This document shows positions 27,293 to 35,980 of a DNA stretch of 64,000 nucleotides, piece after piece; positions within the stretch are counted from its first letter, which is position 1; each line of letters starts with the position of its first letter. Source of the DNA: JANSWY01 sp965228955 (GTDB lineage: Bacteria; Bacteroidota; Bacteroidia; Cytophagales; Cyclobacteriaceae); contig OZ245848.1 of assembly GCA_965228955.1 (NCBI GenBank), forward strand, positions 5,456,001-5,520,000, in the 5' to 3' direction. Both the position numbers and the translations under genes were made by a program. The notes under the pieces were generated by a model that saw only the letters and a list, made by a program, of their open reading frames with translations, was not told the origin of the DNA and searched no databases.

Positions 27293-27362
27293 GTTTGACA
27301 CAAAATAGTAGAAATAACAGGAGTTTTTTAACAATTCATGTACTTTTATTAGTTGTGTGTTG

Positions 27363-27393
27363 TTTGTAATTCAAATACTTATGCATATCTTTG
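27363..27393 (+). promoter_or_regulatory. rpmE2 promoter
   Basis: TTTG at 27363-27366, a 19-base spacer and TATCTTTG at 27386-27393: an ideal Bacteroidota promoter. It leaves a leader of about 40 bases before the ATG at 27440. Confidence 0.8.
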
Positions 27394-27439
27394 CAGTCCT
27401 TTTTAAGGAAACGCATAGTAATTACAAAAGAAATTAAAG

Positions 27440-27682
27440 ATGAAAAAGGAAATCCATCCAGAATATAAAGAAGTTGTTTTTCTTGATACTTCAAGTGATT
27501 TCAAATTCTTAACGAAATCCACAATGACTTCTGAAGAGACGATCAAGTGGGAAGATGGCAATGAGTATCCTTTGGTTAAGATAGAAGTTAGTTCTGCTTC
27601 TCACCCATTCTACACTGGTAAGAAACTATTTGTTGATACTGCTGGTAGAGTGGAGAAATTCAACAGAAGATACAAGAAGTAA
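27440..27682 (+). CDS. rpmE2: 50S ribosomal protein L31, type B
   Basis: An 80-residue ribosomal protein. MKKEIHPEYKEVVFLDTSS and SASHPFYTGKKLFVDTAGR are the family signatures. It lacks the CxxC zinc-binding cysteines of type A L31, so it is the zinc-free form. It is the usual L31 in Bacteroidota and does not by itself imply zinc-regulated expression. Own promoter at 27363-27393 and own terminator at 27708-27744. Confidence 0.97.
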   Translation: MKKEIHPEYKEVVFLDTSSDFKFLTKSTMTSEETIKWEDGNEYPLVKIEVSSASHPFYTGKKLFVDTAGRVEKFNRRYKK

Positions 27683-27707
27683 GCATCTTTCATCAAAAGA
27701 AATTGGA

Positions 27708-27744
27708 GTCTTCAAGAGTAATCTTGGAGACTTTTTTATTTTTG
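27708..27744 (+). terminator. rpmE2 terminator whose T tract holds a promoter box
   Basis: GTCTTCAAGA (27708-27717) pairs with TCTTGGAGAC (27722-27731), ten pairs with one G-T wobble, around a GTAA loop, followed by CTTTTTTATTTTTG-like T-rich DNA from 27732. The last 8 bases of the tract (TATTTTTG, 27737-27744) form an exact TAnnTTTG box ending 5 bases before the ATG of the GlmU-like gene. Confidence 0.8.
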
Positions 27745-27749
27745 TGACC

Positions 27750-28952
27750 ATGAGCGTAATCCTTTTCGACCTACCTGAGATTCGCAGTGGTCTACTTCCT
27801 TTTACATATACCAGACCTGTCTCTGAAATCAGAGTAGGAATTCTTACCGTCGCTGAAAAGTGGAAGCATTTTCTTAGCAAAGAGGTATCTTATCACACAG
27901 AAGAATATCTACAGGAGAAATTCAAATTGATCACGGATGAAGAAAACGTAGTGATTAACTCCTCAATCATTCCAAATGACCATCTTATTACACAAATACT
28001 AGGTCTAAAAGAAAGAGCCAGTTTGTTTCAAGATGGGATGTTTATAGCAGCCAAATGCAAAAAATCTGACCTGCCAGAACTCTGGGCACGTAATTGGGAT
28101 AGGTTTCCTCAGCAAGCATTTAATGGTAAATTCAATCAAATAAGAAAGCAGTGGGACATCTTTCATTTAAACGGTCAAGAAATTAGAAATGACTATGATC
28201 TAATTACGAAAGGTCGCTCCAGTCAAGCTCTGACTGATCCCCATACTACTGTTTATGGTAAAGAAAATATCTTCATTGAAGAAGGAGCATCGATCAAAGC
28301 GGCTATATTGAATGCAGAAAATGGGCCAATCTATATTGGGAAAAACGCACAAATCCACGAAGGAGCTATAATAAAAGGTGCCTGCTCCATTGGGGAAGGT
28401 TCTCACATAAATATGGGAGCAAAGTTACGAGGTGATAACACAATTGGTCCAATGTGTAAAGTTGGCGGAGAAGTCTCAAATTCTGTTTTCTTCGGCAACT
28501 CAAACAAGGGACATGATGGCTTTCTTGGTAATTCTGTTATTGGTGAGTGGTGCAATATTGGTGCCGACACAAATAGCAGTAATCTTAAAAATAACTACGC
28601 AGAGGTAAGGGTATGGGACTATGAATCAGAGACATTTGCAAGAACTGGTCTGCAATTCTGTGGATTGCTTATGGGAGATCATTCAAAGGCAGGAATCAAT
28701 ACCATGTTCAATACAGGAACTACAGTTGGGATTTGCGCAAATATCTTTGGTTCAGGCTTTCCAAGAAACTTAATTCCCTCCTTCTCCTGGGGAGGTGCAA
28801 ATGGGTTCACGACATTTGGATTGAAGAAAGCATACGAAGCTTCTAACGCCATGATGAAACGCAGAAACAAAGAGCTTGCGAAGGTTGATGAAGATATTAT
28901 TAGCCATGTTTTTGAAATTTCTTCAAAATATAGAGCCTGGGAAAAACAATGA
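27750..28952 (+). CDS. GlmU-like bifunctional sugar nucleotidyltransferase/acyltransferase
   Basis: A 400-residue protein from ATG 27750 (MSVILFDLPEIRSGLLPFTYTRPVSEIRVG). It belongs to the alternative Bacteroidota GlmU family: an N-terminal degenerate nucleotidyltransferase-like domain (about 1-190) and a C-terminal left-handed beta-helix of hexapeptide repeats (about 195-350; IYIGKNAQIHEGAIIKGACSIG, HINMGAKLRGDNTIGP, SVIGEWCNIGADTNSSNL). It presumably makes UDP-GlcNAc or a related nucleotide sugar; acetyltransfer and uridylyl transfer are family predictions. The N-terminal domain lacks the classic GxGTRM loop of GlmU. Its stop overlaps the holB start (ATGA). The frame is open further upstream, but that would run into rpmE2. 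Confidence 0.85.
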   Translation: MSVILFDLPEIRSGLLPFTYTRPVSEIRVGILTVAEKWKHFLSKEVSYHTEEYLQEKFKLITDEENVVINSSIIPNDHLITQILGLKERASLFQDGMFIAAKCKKSDLPELWARNWDRFPQQAFNGKFNQIRKQWDIFHLNGQEIRNDYDLITKGRSSQALTDPHTTVYGKENIFIEEGASIKAAILNAENGPIYIGKNAQIHEGAIIKGACSIGEGSHINMGAKLRGDNTIGPMCKVGGEVSNSVFFGNSNKGHDGFLGNSVIGEWCNIGADTNSSNLKNNYAEVRVWDYESETFARTGLQFCGLLMGDHSKAGINTMFNTGTTVGICANIFGSGFPRNLIPSFSWGGANGFTTFGLKKAYEASNAMMKRRNKELAKVDEDIISHVFEISSKYRAWEKQ

Positions 28953-30076
28953 GATTTGCAGATATACCCGGACATAGTGAAACAAAGACTGTATTAATCA
29001 ATGCAGTCAAGAATAACCATGTAGCACACGCACAGCTTTTTTTTGGTAAAGAGGGCTCGGCTAACCTTACGTTAGCCTTGGCTTACGCAGCATATTTAAA
29101 CTGTGAAAACCCAACAGAAACCGATTCCTGTGGAAGTTGCCCCTCCTGCATCAAAATAGATAAACTGGTGCACCCGGATTTTCATTTTGTATTCCCTAAA
29201 ACCGCAAAACAAGCTAGTGATGATGAAAGTGCGGCAAAAGGAGATACAATGAGTTTATGGAGAAATTTTCTACTTGAAAACCCATATGGTAATGCCGTAG
29301 ATTGGGCAGAACTCTCTGGTAGTGCTGGTAAGCAGTTGAATATCTCCAAAGATGATGGCAAGCACATTATCAAAACAGTCTCTATGAAGGCATTTGAGGC
29401 TAAGTATAAGGTGCTGCTTATATGGTTACCAGAATTCATGAACATTTCAGCTGCCAACAGTATACTTAAAGTACTGGAAGAGCCTCCTGAAAAAACGGTT
29501 TACTTGATGGTAACCAATGATTACGAAAAACTAATCACCACTATCATCTCACGAACCCAACTAATTAGAGTCCCTGATTTCCAGGTCGAAGACATTCAGG
29601 AATACCTTGTTGAAAAACAACAAATAGACTCAGAGAAAGCCGAAAAACTAGCTTTAATGAGTGATGGTAGTTTAAGGGTTGCAATGAATTGGGAGCATCA
29701 CTCTGAGGAAGATAGTCATCAGATATTTAGAGAATGGATGAGAGAATGTTGGGGATTAGACATCCTTAATCTTCATTCGAAGAGTTATAAATTTAATGAG
29801 TTGAATAAAGCAACGCAGAAATCAATGCTGGTTTATGGTTTAGCTATTCTTCGAGAGTGCCTTGCAACTTCAATGACTGGCAATGAACCAAACAGACCCG
29901 ATGGTGAGGAAAAAACTTTCGTTGAAAACTTTGCTAATAATGTCCCAACAGAAAAGTATGAGAAGCTCTCTTCGATATTAACGGAAGCTCATTTTCACCT
30001 GGAACGTAATGGGAATCCAAGAATAGTATTTATGGATACAAGTATGCAAATCTCGGGTGTATTAAGAAGTAAATAG
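28949..30076 (+). CDS. holB: DNA polymerase III, delta' subunit
   Basis: A 375-residue clamp-loader subunit of the replisome. The N-terminal RecA-like domain has HAQLFFGKEGSANLTLALA, where the usual P-loop GKT is lost, as expected of a delta' subunit that does not hydrolyse ATP. A zinc-binding cluster follows (CENPTETDSCGSCPSC), then NSILKVLEEPPEKTVYLMVTN and the SRTQLIRVPDF motif. Its start overlaps the stop of the GlmU-like gene by 4 bases and hemC starts 2 bases after its stop. Confidence 0.92.
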   Translation: MRFADIPGHSETKTVLINAVKNNHVAHAQLFFGKEGSANLTLALAYAAYLNCENPTETDSCGSCPSCIKIDKLVHPDFHFVFPKTAKQASDDESAAKGDTMSLWRNFLLENPYGNAVDWAELSGSAGKQLNISKDDGKHIIKTVSMKAFEAKYKVLLIWLPEFMNISAANSILKVLEEPPEKTVYLMVTNDYEKLITTIISRTQLIRVPDFQVEDIQEYLVEKQQIDSEKAEKLALMSDGSLRVAMNWEHHSEEDSHQIFREWMRECWGLDILNLHSKSYKFNELNKATQKSMLVYGLAILRECLATSMTGNEPNRPDGEEKTFVENFANNVPTEKYEKLSSILTEAHFHLERNGNPRIVFMDTSMQISGVLRSK

Positions 30077-30078
30077 AT

Positions 30079-31008
30079 TTGGAAAAAATTAGAATAGGAA
30101 CAAGAGGTAGTAAGTTAGCCCTCTGGCAAGCATATTACATTGAAGACCTTCTAAAAGAAGGTGGCCTGGAAACCGAAATAGTCATTATCGAAACCAAAGG
30201 AGATAAAATCCTGGATGTATCTATTTCAAAAATCGGCAGCAAGGGAGTTTTTACGGAAGAAATTGAGGCGCAATTGAAAGCTGGCCAAATTGATATTGCG
30301 GTACACAGCGCCAAAGACATGCAATCAGAATTACCAGAAGGATTCTCCATATTGGCTTTTACAGAAAGAGAAAAAATCAATGACGTAATTGTCTCTCATC
30401 AGAAAGTTGACATCACTGACCCTGATTGTAAAGTTGTACTTGGGACCTCATCTACTAGAAGAATTGCTACCTTAAAACACTATTATCCACACATCAAAAC
30501 TGTGGATATGCGAGGTAATCTTCAAACAAGAATTTCAAAGTTGGAAAGAGGTGATTGTGATGCTCTCGTATTGGCGTATGCCGGAGTAAAAAGAATGGGG
30601 TACGATAATATGATTCAACAGGAATTGGATGAATCGATATTTACTCCTGCTGTGGGGCAAGGTAGTGTTGCAATTGAAATCTATAAAAACCTTGATGAAT
30701 CGAAATCTGAAAAATTGAAACAGCTTCTCAACAACGAAGAATCAGAAACCAGATTGAAAGCAGAAAGGGCGTATTTAAAGAGATTGCAAGGAGGATGTAG
30801 CATCCCGGTATTCGCTCTGGCAAACTTGTCAAATGATAAAATCACAATCAAAGGAGGAATTATTAGCCTTGATGGACAAGAAAAAATCGTAAAGGAACTT
30901 TCAGGTAACAAGGCAGATCCTGAATCCCTTGGTACCCAGTTAGCAAATGATATATTAGCTGCTGGAGGTGATAAAATACTGGAATCAATAAAAAATGAGA
31001 TAAGATAA
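30079..31008 (+). CDS. hemC: Hydroxymethylbilane synthase (porphobilinogen deaminase)
   Basis: Condenses four porphobilinogen units to hydroxymethylbilane in haem synthesis, in the cytoplasm. 309 residues; starts at TTG, directly 2 bases after holB. Signatures: RIGTRGSKLALWQA at the N-terminus, HSAKDMQSELPEGF, GTSSTRRIATL, RGNLQTRISKL, TPAVGQG and the cofactor-bearing cysteine in RLQGGCSIPV. Complete in length. No other haem genes are next to it, so the pathway is dispersed. Confidence 0.96.
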   Translation: MEKIRIGTRGSKLALWQAYYIEDLLKEGGLETEIVIIETKGDKILDVSISKIGSKGVFTEEIEAQLKAGQIDIAVHSAKDMQSELPEGFSILAFTEREKINDVIVSHQKVDITDPDCKVVLGTSSTRRIATLKHYYPHIKTVDMRGNLQTRISKLERGDCDALVLAYAGVKRMGYDNMIQQELDESIFTPAVGQGSVAIEIYKNLDESKSEKLKQLLNNEESETRLKAERAYLKRLQGGCSIPVFALANLSNDKITIKGGIISLDGQEKIVKELSGNKADPESLGTQLANDILAAGGDKILESIKNEIR

Positions 31009-31042
31009 CTATTTTTAGAACCCAAATAGATTACAAAACATC

Positions 31043-31882
31043 ATGCGAAACACGTTTCTAATATCATTAGTAGTTCTCCTAACTTTCTTCGGTTGTTCTG
31101 AACCCGAGGATTATCTTGTTGTAATTGATACGGAATATGGAGAAATGAAAGCAGTTCTTTACGATGAAACCCCTTTACACAAAGAGAATTTCATTAAACT
31201 CACCAAAGAAGGAGCTTTCGACAAGACGATATTTCACAGGGTAATTCAAAATTTCATGATCCAGGGTGGTGATGTAAATGCAAAGTCAAATGTTGAAAGC
31301 ACAATTGATTACACGATCCCCGCAGAAATTCAGGAAAACCCGTCAGGGAAATTTCTACATACGAAAGGTGCCCTAGCTGCAGCAAGACAAGGTGATGACA
31401 TCAATCCTGAGAAAGAATCCAGTGGCTGCCAATTTTATATTGTTGATGGACAGAACTGGAAAAAAGAACAACTCACTGGTCCAGATTGGGCTAAACTAAA
31501 TCTGGCAATGAGAGAGCTGATTAAGAAACCAGAGTTTAGTTATTGTAAAGACACGATAACCAATATGTACAAAACAAACAGGGTGGCAGAGGTGAATGAT
31601 TTTGTACTCACTTTTAAAGACACTCTGGAACAAATTACTGGAGAAAGCATGGAGCTTCAAATGCCAGAAGAGCGAATTAATGTTTACACTACTGGTGAGG
31701 GTTCTCCTCATTTAGATGATGAATACACAGTATTTGGAAGAGTGGTAGAAGGCCTTGAAGTAATTGATAGTATTGCAGCGGTTACTACTGCTCCAGGTGA
31801 CAGACCAATGTTAGATATACCAATGACGATTGAGCTTGAGGGTATTTCTAAGCAAGAGATCAAGGAGAAATACGGACTATAA
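31043..31882 (+). CDS. Cyclophilin-type peptidyl-prolyl isomerase lipoprotein
   Basis: A 279-residue lipoprotein: signal peptide with lipobox LTFFGC (Cys18), then a cyclophilin domain. Recognisable are TIFHRVIQNFMIQGGD, GALAAARQGDDINPEKESSGCQFYIVDG and TVFGRVVEGLEVIDSIA near the end. A helical insertion of about 60 residues (KLNLAMRELIKKPEFSY to QLPE-like segment) interrupts the domain, a form common in Bacteroidota. It probably aids folding of periplasmic or outer-membrane proteins. Followed by the RmlD-like gene after 7 bases. Confidence 0.9.
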   Translation: MRNTFLISLVVLLTFFGCSEPEDYLVVIDTEYGEMKAVLYDETPLHKENFIKLTKEGAFDKTIFHRVIQNFMIQGGDVNAKSNVESTIDYTIPAEIQENPSGKFLHTKGALAAARQGDDINPEKESSGCQFYIVDGQNWKKEQLTGPDWAKLNLAMRELIKKPEFSYCKDTITNMYKTNRVAEVNDFVLTFKDTLEQITGESMELQMPEERINVYTTGEGSPHLDDEYTVFGRVVEGLEVIDSIAAVTTAPGDRPMLDIPMTIELEGISKQEIKEKYGL

Positions 31883-31889
31883 TTCCACA

Positions 31890-32798
31890 GTGAAAGTTCT
31901 GATTACAGGTTCTAACGGGTTATTAGGTCAGAAACTAATTGACTTAATGGCCCCAATGCAGGATGTAACATTAATCGCCACATCAAATGGTAATAATCGT
32001 TACCCTGTTGGAAAAAATGAATTTGACTATTTTCCGATGGACATCACTTCTCTGGAAGAAATCAAATCAGTCTTTTCTAAAACAAATCCTGATTTCGTGA
32101 TTAATACGGCAGCAATGACCAATGTTGATCAATGTGAATCTGAAAAGGAAAATTGTTGGAAACTGAATGTGGAAGCGGTTTCACATCTTTTGGAAGCCTG
32201 CAGAGAATCGAACTCATTTTTTCTCCATTTATCTACAGACTTTATATTTGATGGAGAAAACGGTCCATATTCAGAGGAGGATGTGGCAAAACCTGTGAGC
32301 TACTACGGGGAAAGTAAGCTCGCCGCTGAAAAGCTAATTACCGATAGCAAAATTGATTGGGCCATCGCTAGAACGGTTCTGGTCTATGGTATTGCACATG
32401 ATATGTCCAGGTCAAATATCATACTTTGGGTAAAAAATTCTTTGGAAAACAAGAAAGAAATTAAGGTGGTAAATGATCAATGGAGAACTCCTACACTTGC
32501 GGAAGATCTGGCTATGGGCTGTTACCTAATTGTGATAAAGCGAGCCACAGGCATTTACAACATTTCAGGAAAAGACTTTTTGAATCCTTATGAGATGGCT
32601 GTAAAAACCGCAAATTTCTTTAACCTGGACATGTCTACAATGACAGAAGTTGATGGATCCTCTTTTTCACAACCTGCAAAAAGGCCACCGAAAACTGGCT
32701 TTATATTAGACAAGGCAATCAGAGATTTGGGATATAACCCAAGATCATTCGATGAAGGAATTGCATTTTTAGCAAAGCAATTGGAAGAAGGACTCTAA
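31890..32798 (+). CDS. dTDP-4-dehydrorhamnose reductase-like SDR protein
   Basis: A 302-residue extended short-chain dehydrogenase. The likely start is GTG at 31890, giving MKVLITGSNGLLGQKL, which has the GxxGxxG NAD(P)-binding motif. NTAAMTNVDQCE, the STDFIFDG strand and the catalytic YGESKLAAE (YxxxK) are typical of RmlD/RfbD, the last step of dTDP-rhamnose synthesis, although family members also include sugar reductases with other substrates. No rmlABC neighbours are present, so rhamnose synthesis is not established. The stop overlaps the convergent AsmA gene stop by 4 bases, leaving no space for a terminator. Confidence 0.82.
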   Translation: MKVLITGSNGLLGQKLIDLMAPMQDVTLIATSNGNNRYPVGKNEFDYFPMDITSLEEIKSVFSKTNPDFVINTAAMTNVDQCESEKENCWKLNVEAVSHLLEACRESNSFFLHLSTDFIFDGENGPYSEEDVAKPVSYYGESKLAAEKLITDSKIDWAIARTVLVYGIAHDMSRSNIILWVKNSLENKKEIKVVNDQWRTPTLAEDLAMGCYLIVIKRATGIYNISGKDFLNPYEMAVKTANFFNLDMSTMTEVDGSSFSQPAKRPPKTGFILDKAIRDLGYNPRSFDEGIAFLAKQLEEGL

Positions 32799-35464
32799 TT
32801 GTTCTTCTTCTTTTTCTTCTTACCAAGGAGCCCTTTCAATTTGTCTTTCGCTTTATCTATTTCGTCCTTGGTAGCATCCTTTATTTCATCTTTTACCTCA
32901 TCTTTAGCGTCACTCACTATTTCTTTACCCTGGTTGACCAAACTGTCCTTGGTAGCATTTACTTCTTCGGCTATCTCTGCCTTTTTCTCGTCAATCACTT
33001 CAGTGACTTCAGCTTTTACAGAAGAACCGATAGATGTGCCTTCCTTAGTTTCAATTCCAGCTAGTCTCACTTTAGGGTCATCATAAACTCCACCAACGTT
33101 AAATTTCATTACCAGATCAGAATTGTTGGCAGCAAATGTCTTACCTGCAAATGAAGATATTGCATTTGTGACTGCTTGCCCTACCGCTCCATTAGGAACA
33201 TCCATTTTAAGGTCATAATTTAAGGAGCCGTCAATTCCGTTACTCCCGGAAATATTAGTCTTATAACCACCAAGGCTCACATCAAAAGGTTTTAGATGTA
33301 CTCTACCATCTTTTATTTCCGCAAACATTAATACATCATTTAGCTGAAGTTGTCCATCCTTCTGACTCAGATTACTAACGGAAGACACAGCTGAAAGTAG
33401 CTTCATATCAGCCACAGCTGCCGAAGCAATATTCAATAAACCGTCTCCTTTTAATTGGTCATAAAGTGGCATCATATCCTCTCCTAAAACTCCTCCAATA
33501 GAGAAATCAGTTGAGAATTTACCAGTCATTTTTTCAGCTACCGGAGCTAATACCTGAACAGTGCTAAATGCTTTATATGCCTGAGCAATTGAAAGTTCTT
33601 TTATTCCCAACTTGAAATCGAATGTAGGAACTTCAGGATCTATAGTGCTGTATGCCCCATCCATCGTGAATGTACCATCCAACATATTGAAATTAAGACC
33701 GTCCATAATCACTTCTCCGTTTTTCACAAGAAGTGCTCCTTTCGCATTAGTCAAAGTCAGATTATCATAAATGATTTCATCCAGTGAGGAGTTGAGTGTG
33801 AAGTCGATGTTTTTTGGGATTACAACAATAGCCATTGGAACTGTATCTGCCGCCATTGCAGCGCTATCAACAACAACCTCTTCGTTTGATTCTACCATGA
33901 ACTGATTTAAGTCCATTTTCTTAGAGGAGAAATCGAGTGTACCCACCAAAACTTCATCTGGTTGTAAGGCGTATCCAAGATAATTAGTGATCATCCCGTT
34001 TGCAGACATATCAGAGCCTCCGATATCCGCATTAAAACTAGCTAGTTTCAAAGCTTTAGGATCGAAAGTCATACTACTTTCAGAAATGGAAAATCCTTGT
34101 GGCAAATCAGGACTTACAAACTTAAAATCATTTATAGCTAAGCTTCCACTGGTTGGTAGTTTATCGTACTCTTCCGCGTCCACTGCAGACATTCTTCCTT
34201 CTGTTATTAAGGTTCCGTTTATCTTACCTTCTAATGTCATGCCTTCCTCCAAAGGCACCACTTTGGTAAGTTTCCTAAGGTCTAAATGTGTTTCAGCGTT
34301 TAGTTTCCAGTAGTAATCTTCAAGGTCTTTAAAAATTAACGAAGCTGTTGTCTTCTCACCATCTAGTAACACAGAGAAATTGTTAACAACGAATGAGGTC
34401 TCTCTTAAATCAGCTGATGGATATTCAAATACGGCATCCATATTCACAGCTTCCAGTGGGAAAGGTACATCAGTGTACTCAATTGAACCATCTGATACAG
34501 ATAATGATGTTTTCACTACCGGCATAGATTCAGCATTGTACGTACCAGCAACAGATCCGTCAAATGCTACATTACCTGAAGCTTTCAACCCCGTCGTATA
34601 TTCCTGATAAACACCTGGAATTAGGGACAGTATACTTGTCAAACTTATTTCCTGACCTGAGAATTTAATGTCCATATCAATATCCTCTGACGGCATGGCA
34701 ATGAAGCCTTCAAATGCTAAAGGAAAATCGTTGAGTTTAACGAGGTTTTCTTTGAATGTGTAAGTAGAATTGACAAGATCCATAGACATGGTGATATCTG
34801 CGCTAATAGTTTTGTTGCTCAGATATTCAACATTATCATAGCTTAATCCAAATTCATCAATGGTTGTGGTAGTAACCATGTCAAACACATCCTGCTCAAA
34901 ATCACCACTTCCGGAATGATTTAATCCATCGATAGTGGTGTAGAAAGGCAGAGAAAGGTCATAGTAGACAAACCTTGCGTTGTTTATACTCCAGTTATCA
35001 ATACCAATTGAAATTGGAGCTGAAGGCTCATCGGAGGCAACTTCTTCAGTTGTTGCACCGGTATCTTTGGCGATATCATAATTGGCCGTTCCGTCTTCTA
35101 ATACTATGATGTGAATATCGGGCTCATTCAAGGTGATTCCCTTTATCTTGATCTGATCACCGGAAATAACCGACATTATATCCAAAACTACTTGGAATGA
35201 CCCTACAGAAACCAGAGTATCTTCTTCAAACTCATCAACACCAATCACACCAAAGTCGCTCATCCCAACTGTAATGTTTGGGAAGTTCTTGAAAAGTGTA
35301 AGCTCAAGGTGGTCTGTATCGTAATAAACTGTCGCTCTTACAGTGTGATCTATTTCTTTATCAATGGCTGCTGTAATATCATCTTTGAAAATAACAGGAA
35401 TAAGCGCTGCTGCACCTAAGACTACTACAAAGAGTATGACTACAATAATTAGGAACTTTTTCAT
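32795..35464 (-). CDS. AsmA-family protein
   Basis: An 889-residue AsmA-like protein anchored by an N-terminal membrane helix (FLIIVVILFVVVLGAAALIPVIF). The family consists of long beta-rich, periplasmic bridge-like proteins; members of the wider AsmA/TamB/YhdP group take part in phospholipid or outer-membrane homeostasis. Typical signs are IKIKGITLNEPDIHIIVLEDGTANYD near the start and the late LKGDGLLNIASAAVADMKLLSAV domain. The end is helical and charged (KDSLVNQGKEIVSDAKDEVKDE) with a run of lysines (LLGKKKKKKNN). Its stop overlaps the RmlD-like gene. Confidence 0.88.
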   Translation of the reverse strand: MKKFLIIVVILFVVVLGAAALIPVIFKDDITAAIDKEIDHTVRATVYYDTDHLELTLFKNFPNITVGMSDFGVIGVDEFEEDTLVSVGSFQVVLDIMSVISGDQIKIKGITLNEPDIHIIVLEDGTANYDIAKDTGATTEEVASDEPSAPISIGIDNWSINNARFVYYDLSLPFYTTIDGLNHSGSGDFEQDVFDMVTTTTIDEFGLSYDNVEYLSNKTISADITMSMDLVNSTYTFKENLVKLNDFPLAFEGFIAMPSEDIDMDIKFSGQEISLTSILSLIPGVYQEYTTGLKASGNVAFDGSVAGTYNAESMPVVKTSLSVSDGSIEYTDVPFPLEAVNMDAVFEYPSADLRETSFVVNNFSVLLDGEKTTASLIFKDLEDYYWKLNAETHLDLRKLTKVVPLEEGMTLEGKINGTLITEGRMSAVDAEEYDKLPTSGSLAINDFKFVSPDLPQGFSISESSMTFDPKALKLASFNADIGGSDMSANGMITNYLGYALQPDEVLVGTLDFSSKKMDLNQFMVESNEEVVVDSAAMAADTVPMAIVVIPKNIDFTLNSSLDEIIYDNLTLTNAKGALLVKNGEVIMDGLNFNMLDGTFTMDGAYSTIDPEVPTFDFKLGIKELSIAQAYKAFSTVQVLAPVAEKMTGKFSTDFSIGGVLGEDMMPLYDQLKGDGLLNIASAAVADMKLLSAVSSVSNLSQKDGQLQLNDVLMFAEIKDGRVHLKPFDVSLGGYKTNISGSNGIDGSLNYDLKMDVPNGAVGQAVTNAISSFAGKTFAANNSDLVMKFNVGGVYDDPKVRLAGIETKEGTSIGSSVKAEVTEVIDEKKAEIAEEVNATKDSLVNQGKEIVSDAKDEVKDEIKDATKDEIDKAKDKLKGLLGKKKKKKNN

Positions 35465-35528
35465 GGCAACTGATGAGTTTGTGTGGTTTAAAAATTATTC
35501 GCCTCTATCTCCCTAAACGTTAATATAG

Positions 35529-35548
35529 GCACTTATTTTTCTAAGTGC
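35529..35548 (-). other. Hairpin spanning the stop codon of the small lipoprotein gene
   Basis: GCACTTA (35529-35535) and TAAGTGC (35542-35548) form a perfect 7-base stem around a 6-base loop. The stop codon of the lipoprotein gene lies within it. No T tract follows on the minus strand, so it may limit 3' decay rather than terminate. Confidence 0.4.
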
Positions 35549-35934
35549 ACAAAAATATCCTTCATTAACTGAAGCTTAATCTTATCCTCCTCTTGTGACA
35601 CAATTTTATAGGTCATTCCATGAATCTGATCATCATTAATCAGACTTAAGGTATCATTGGTTACTTTCCATTTCTGAGTATGGATAATGGTATCTTCTCC
35701 AAAAATACATCCTTCAAATCCATATGCAGCTACGGTAATAGCTCCCTGCTCGTCGAAAGTCCATTTACCGTCCATTGTAAAAGACTTCACATCGGTAACA
35801 TCAGGATAGGATTCCGCGAATGTTTCCCATTTTGCATTCCACTCTCCCAGCATAGAAGTAGGTAGCTCATTCGATGTAGACGAACAACCAAATACGGTTG
35901 CAGCAACAAGTAAGGTTAGCAAGTATTTTCTCAT
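35533..35934 (-). CDS. Lipocalin-like lipoprotein
   Basis: A 133-residue lipoprotein from ATG 35934 (MRKYLLTLLVAATVFGCSS); lipobox VFGC. The mature part begins LGEWNAKWE and has short beta strands (MDGKWTFDEQGAITVAAYG, HTQKWKVTNDTLSLIND, YKIVSQEEDKIKLQL), as in small lipocalin-like lipoproteins that are common in Bacteroidota. It lies between the AsmA and aldehyde dehydrogenase genes on the same strand (68 and 46 bases away). Function not known. Confidence 0.65.
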   Translation of the reverse strand: MRKYLLTLLVAATVFGCSSTSNELPTSMLGEWNAKWETFAESYPDVTDVKSFTMDGKWTFDEQGAITVAAYGFEGCIFGEDTIIHTQKWKVTNDTLSLINDDQIHGMTYKIVSQEEDKIKLQLMKDIFVHLEK

Positions 35935-35980
35935 GTTATTTCTAATCATTCGGATTTTAGACAAAAATAACCTTTCGATT

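Noticed and set aside
32799..33086. Ser/Phe-rich frame opposite the Lys-rich tail of the AsmA gene
   Set aside because: Low-complexity antisense translation of a poly-Lys/Glu region.
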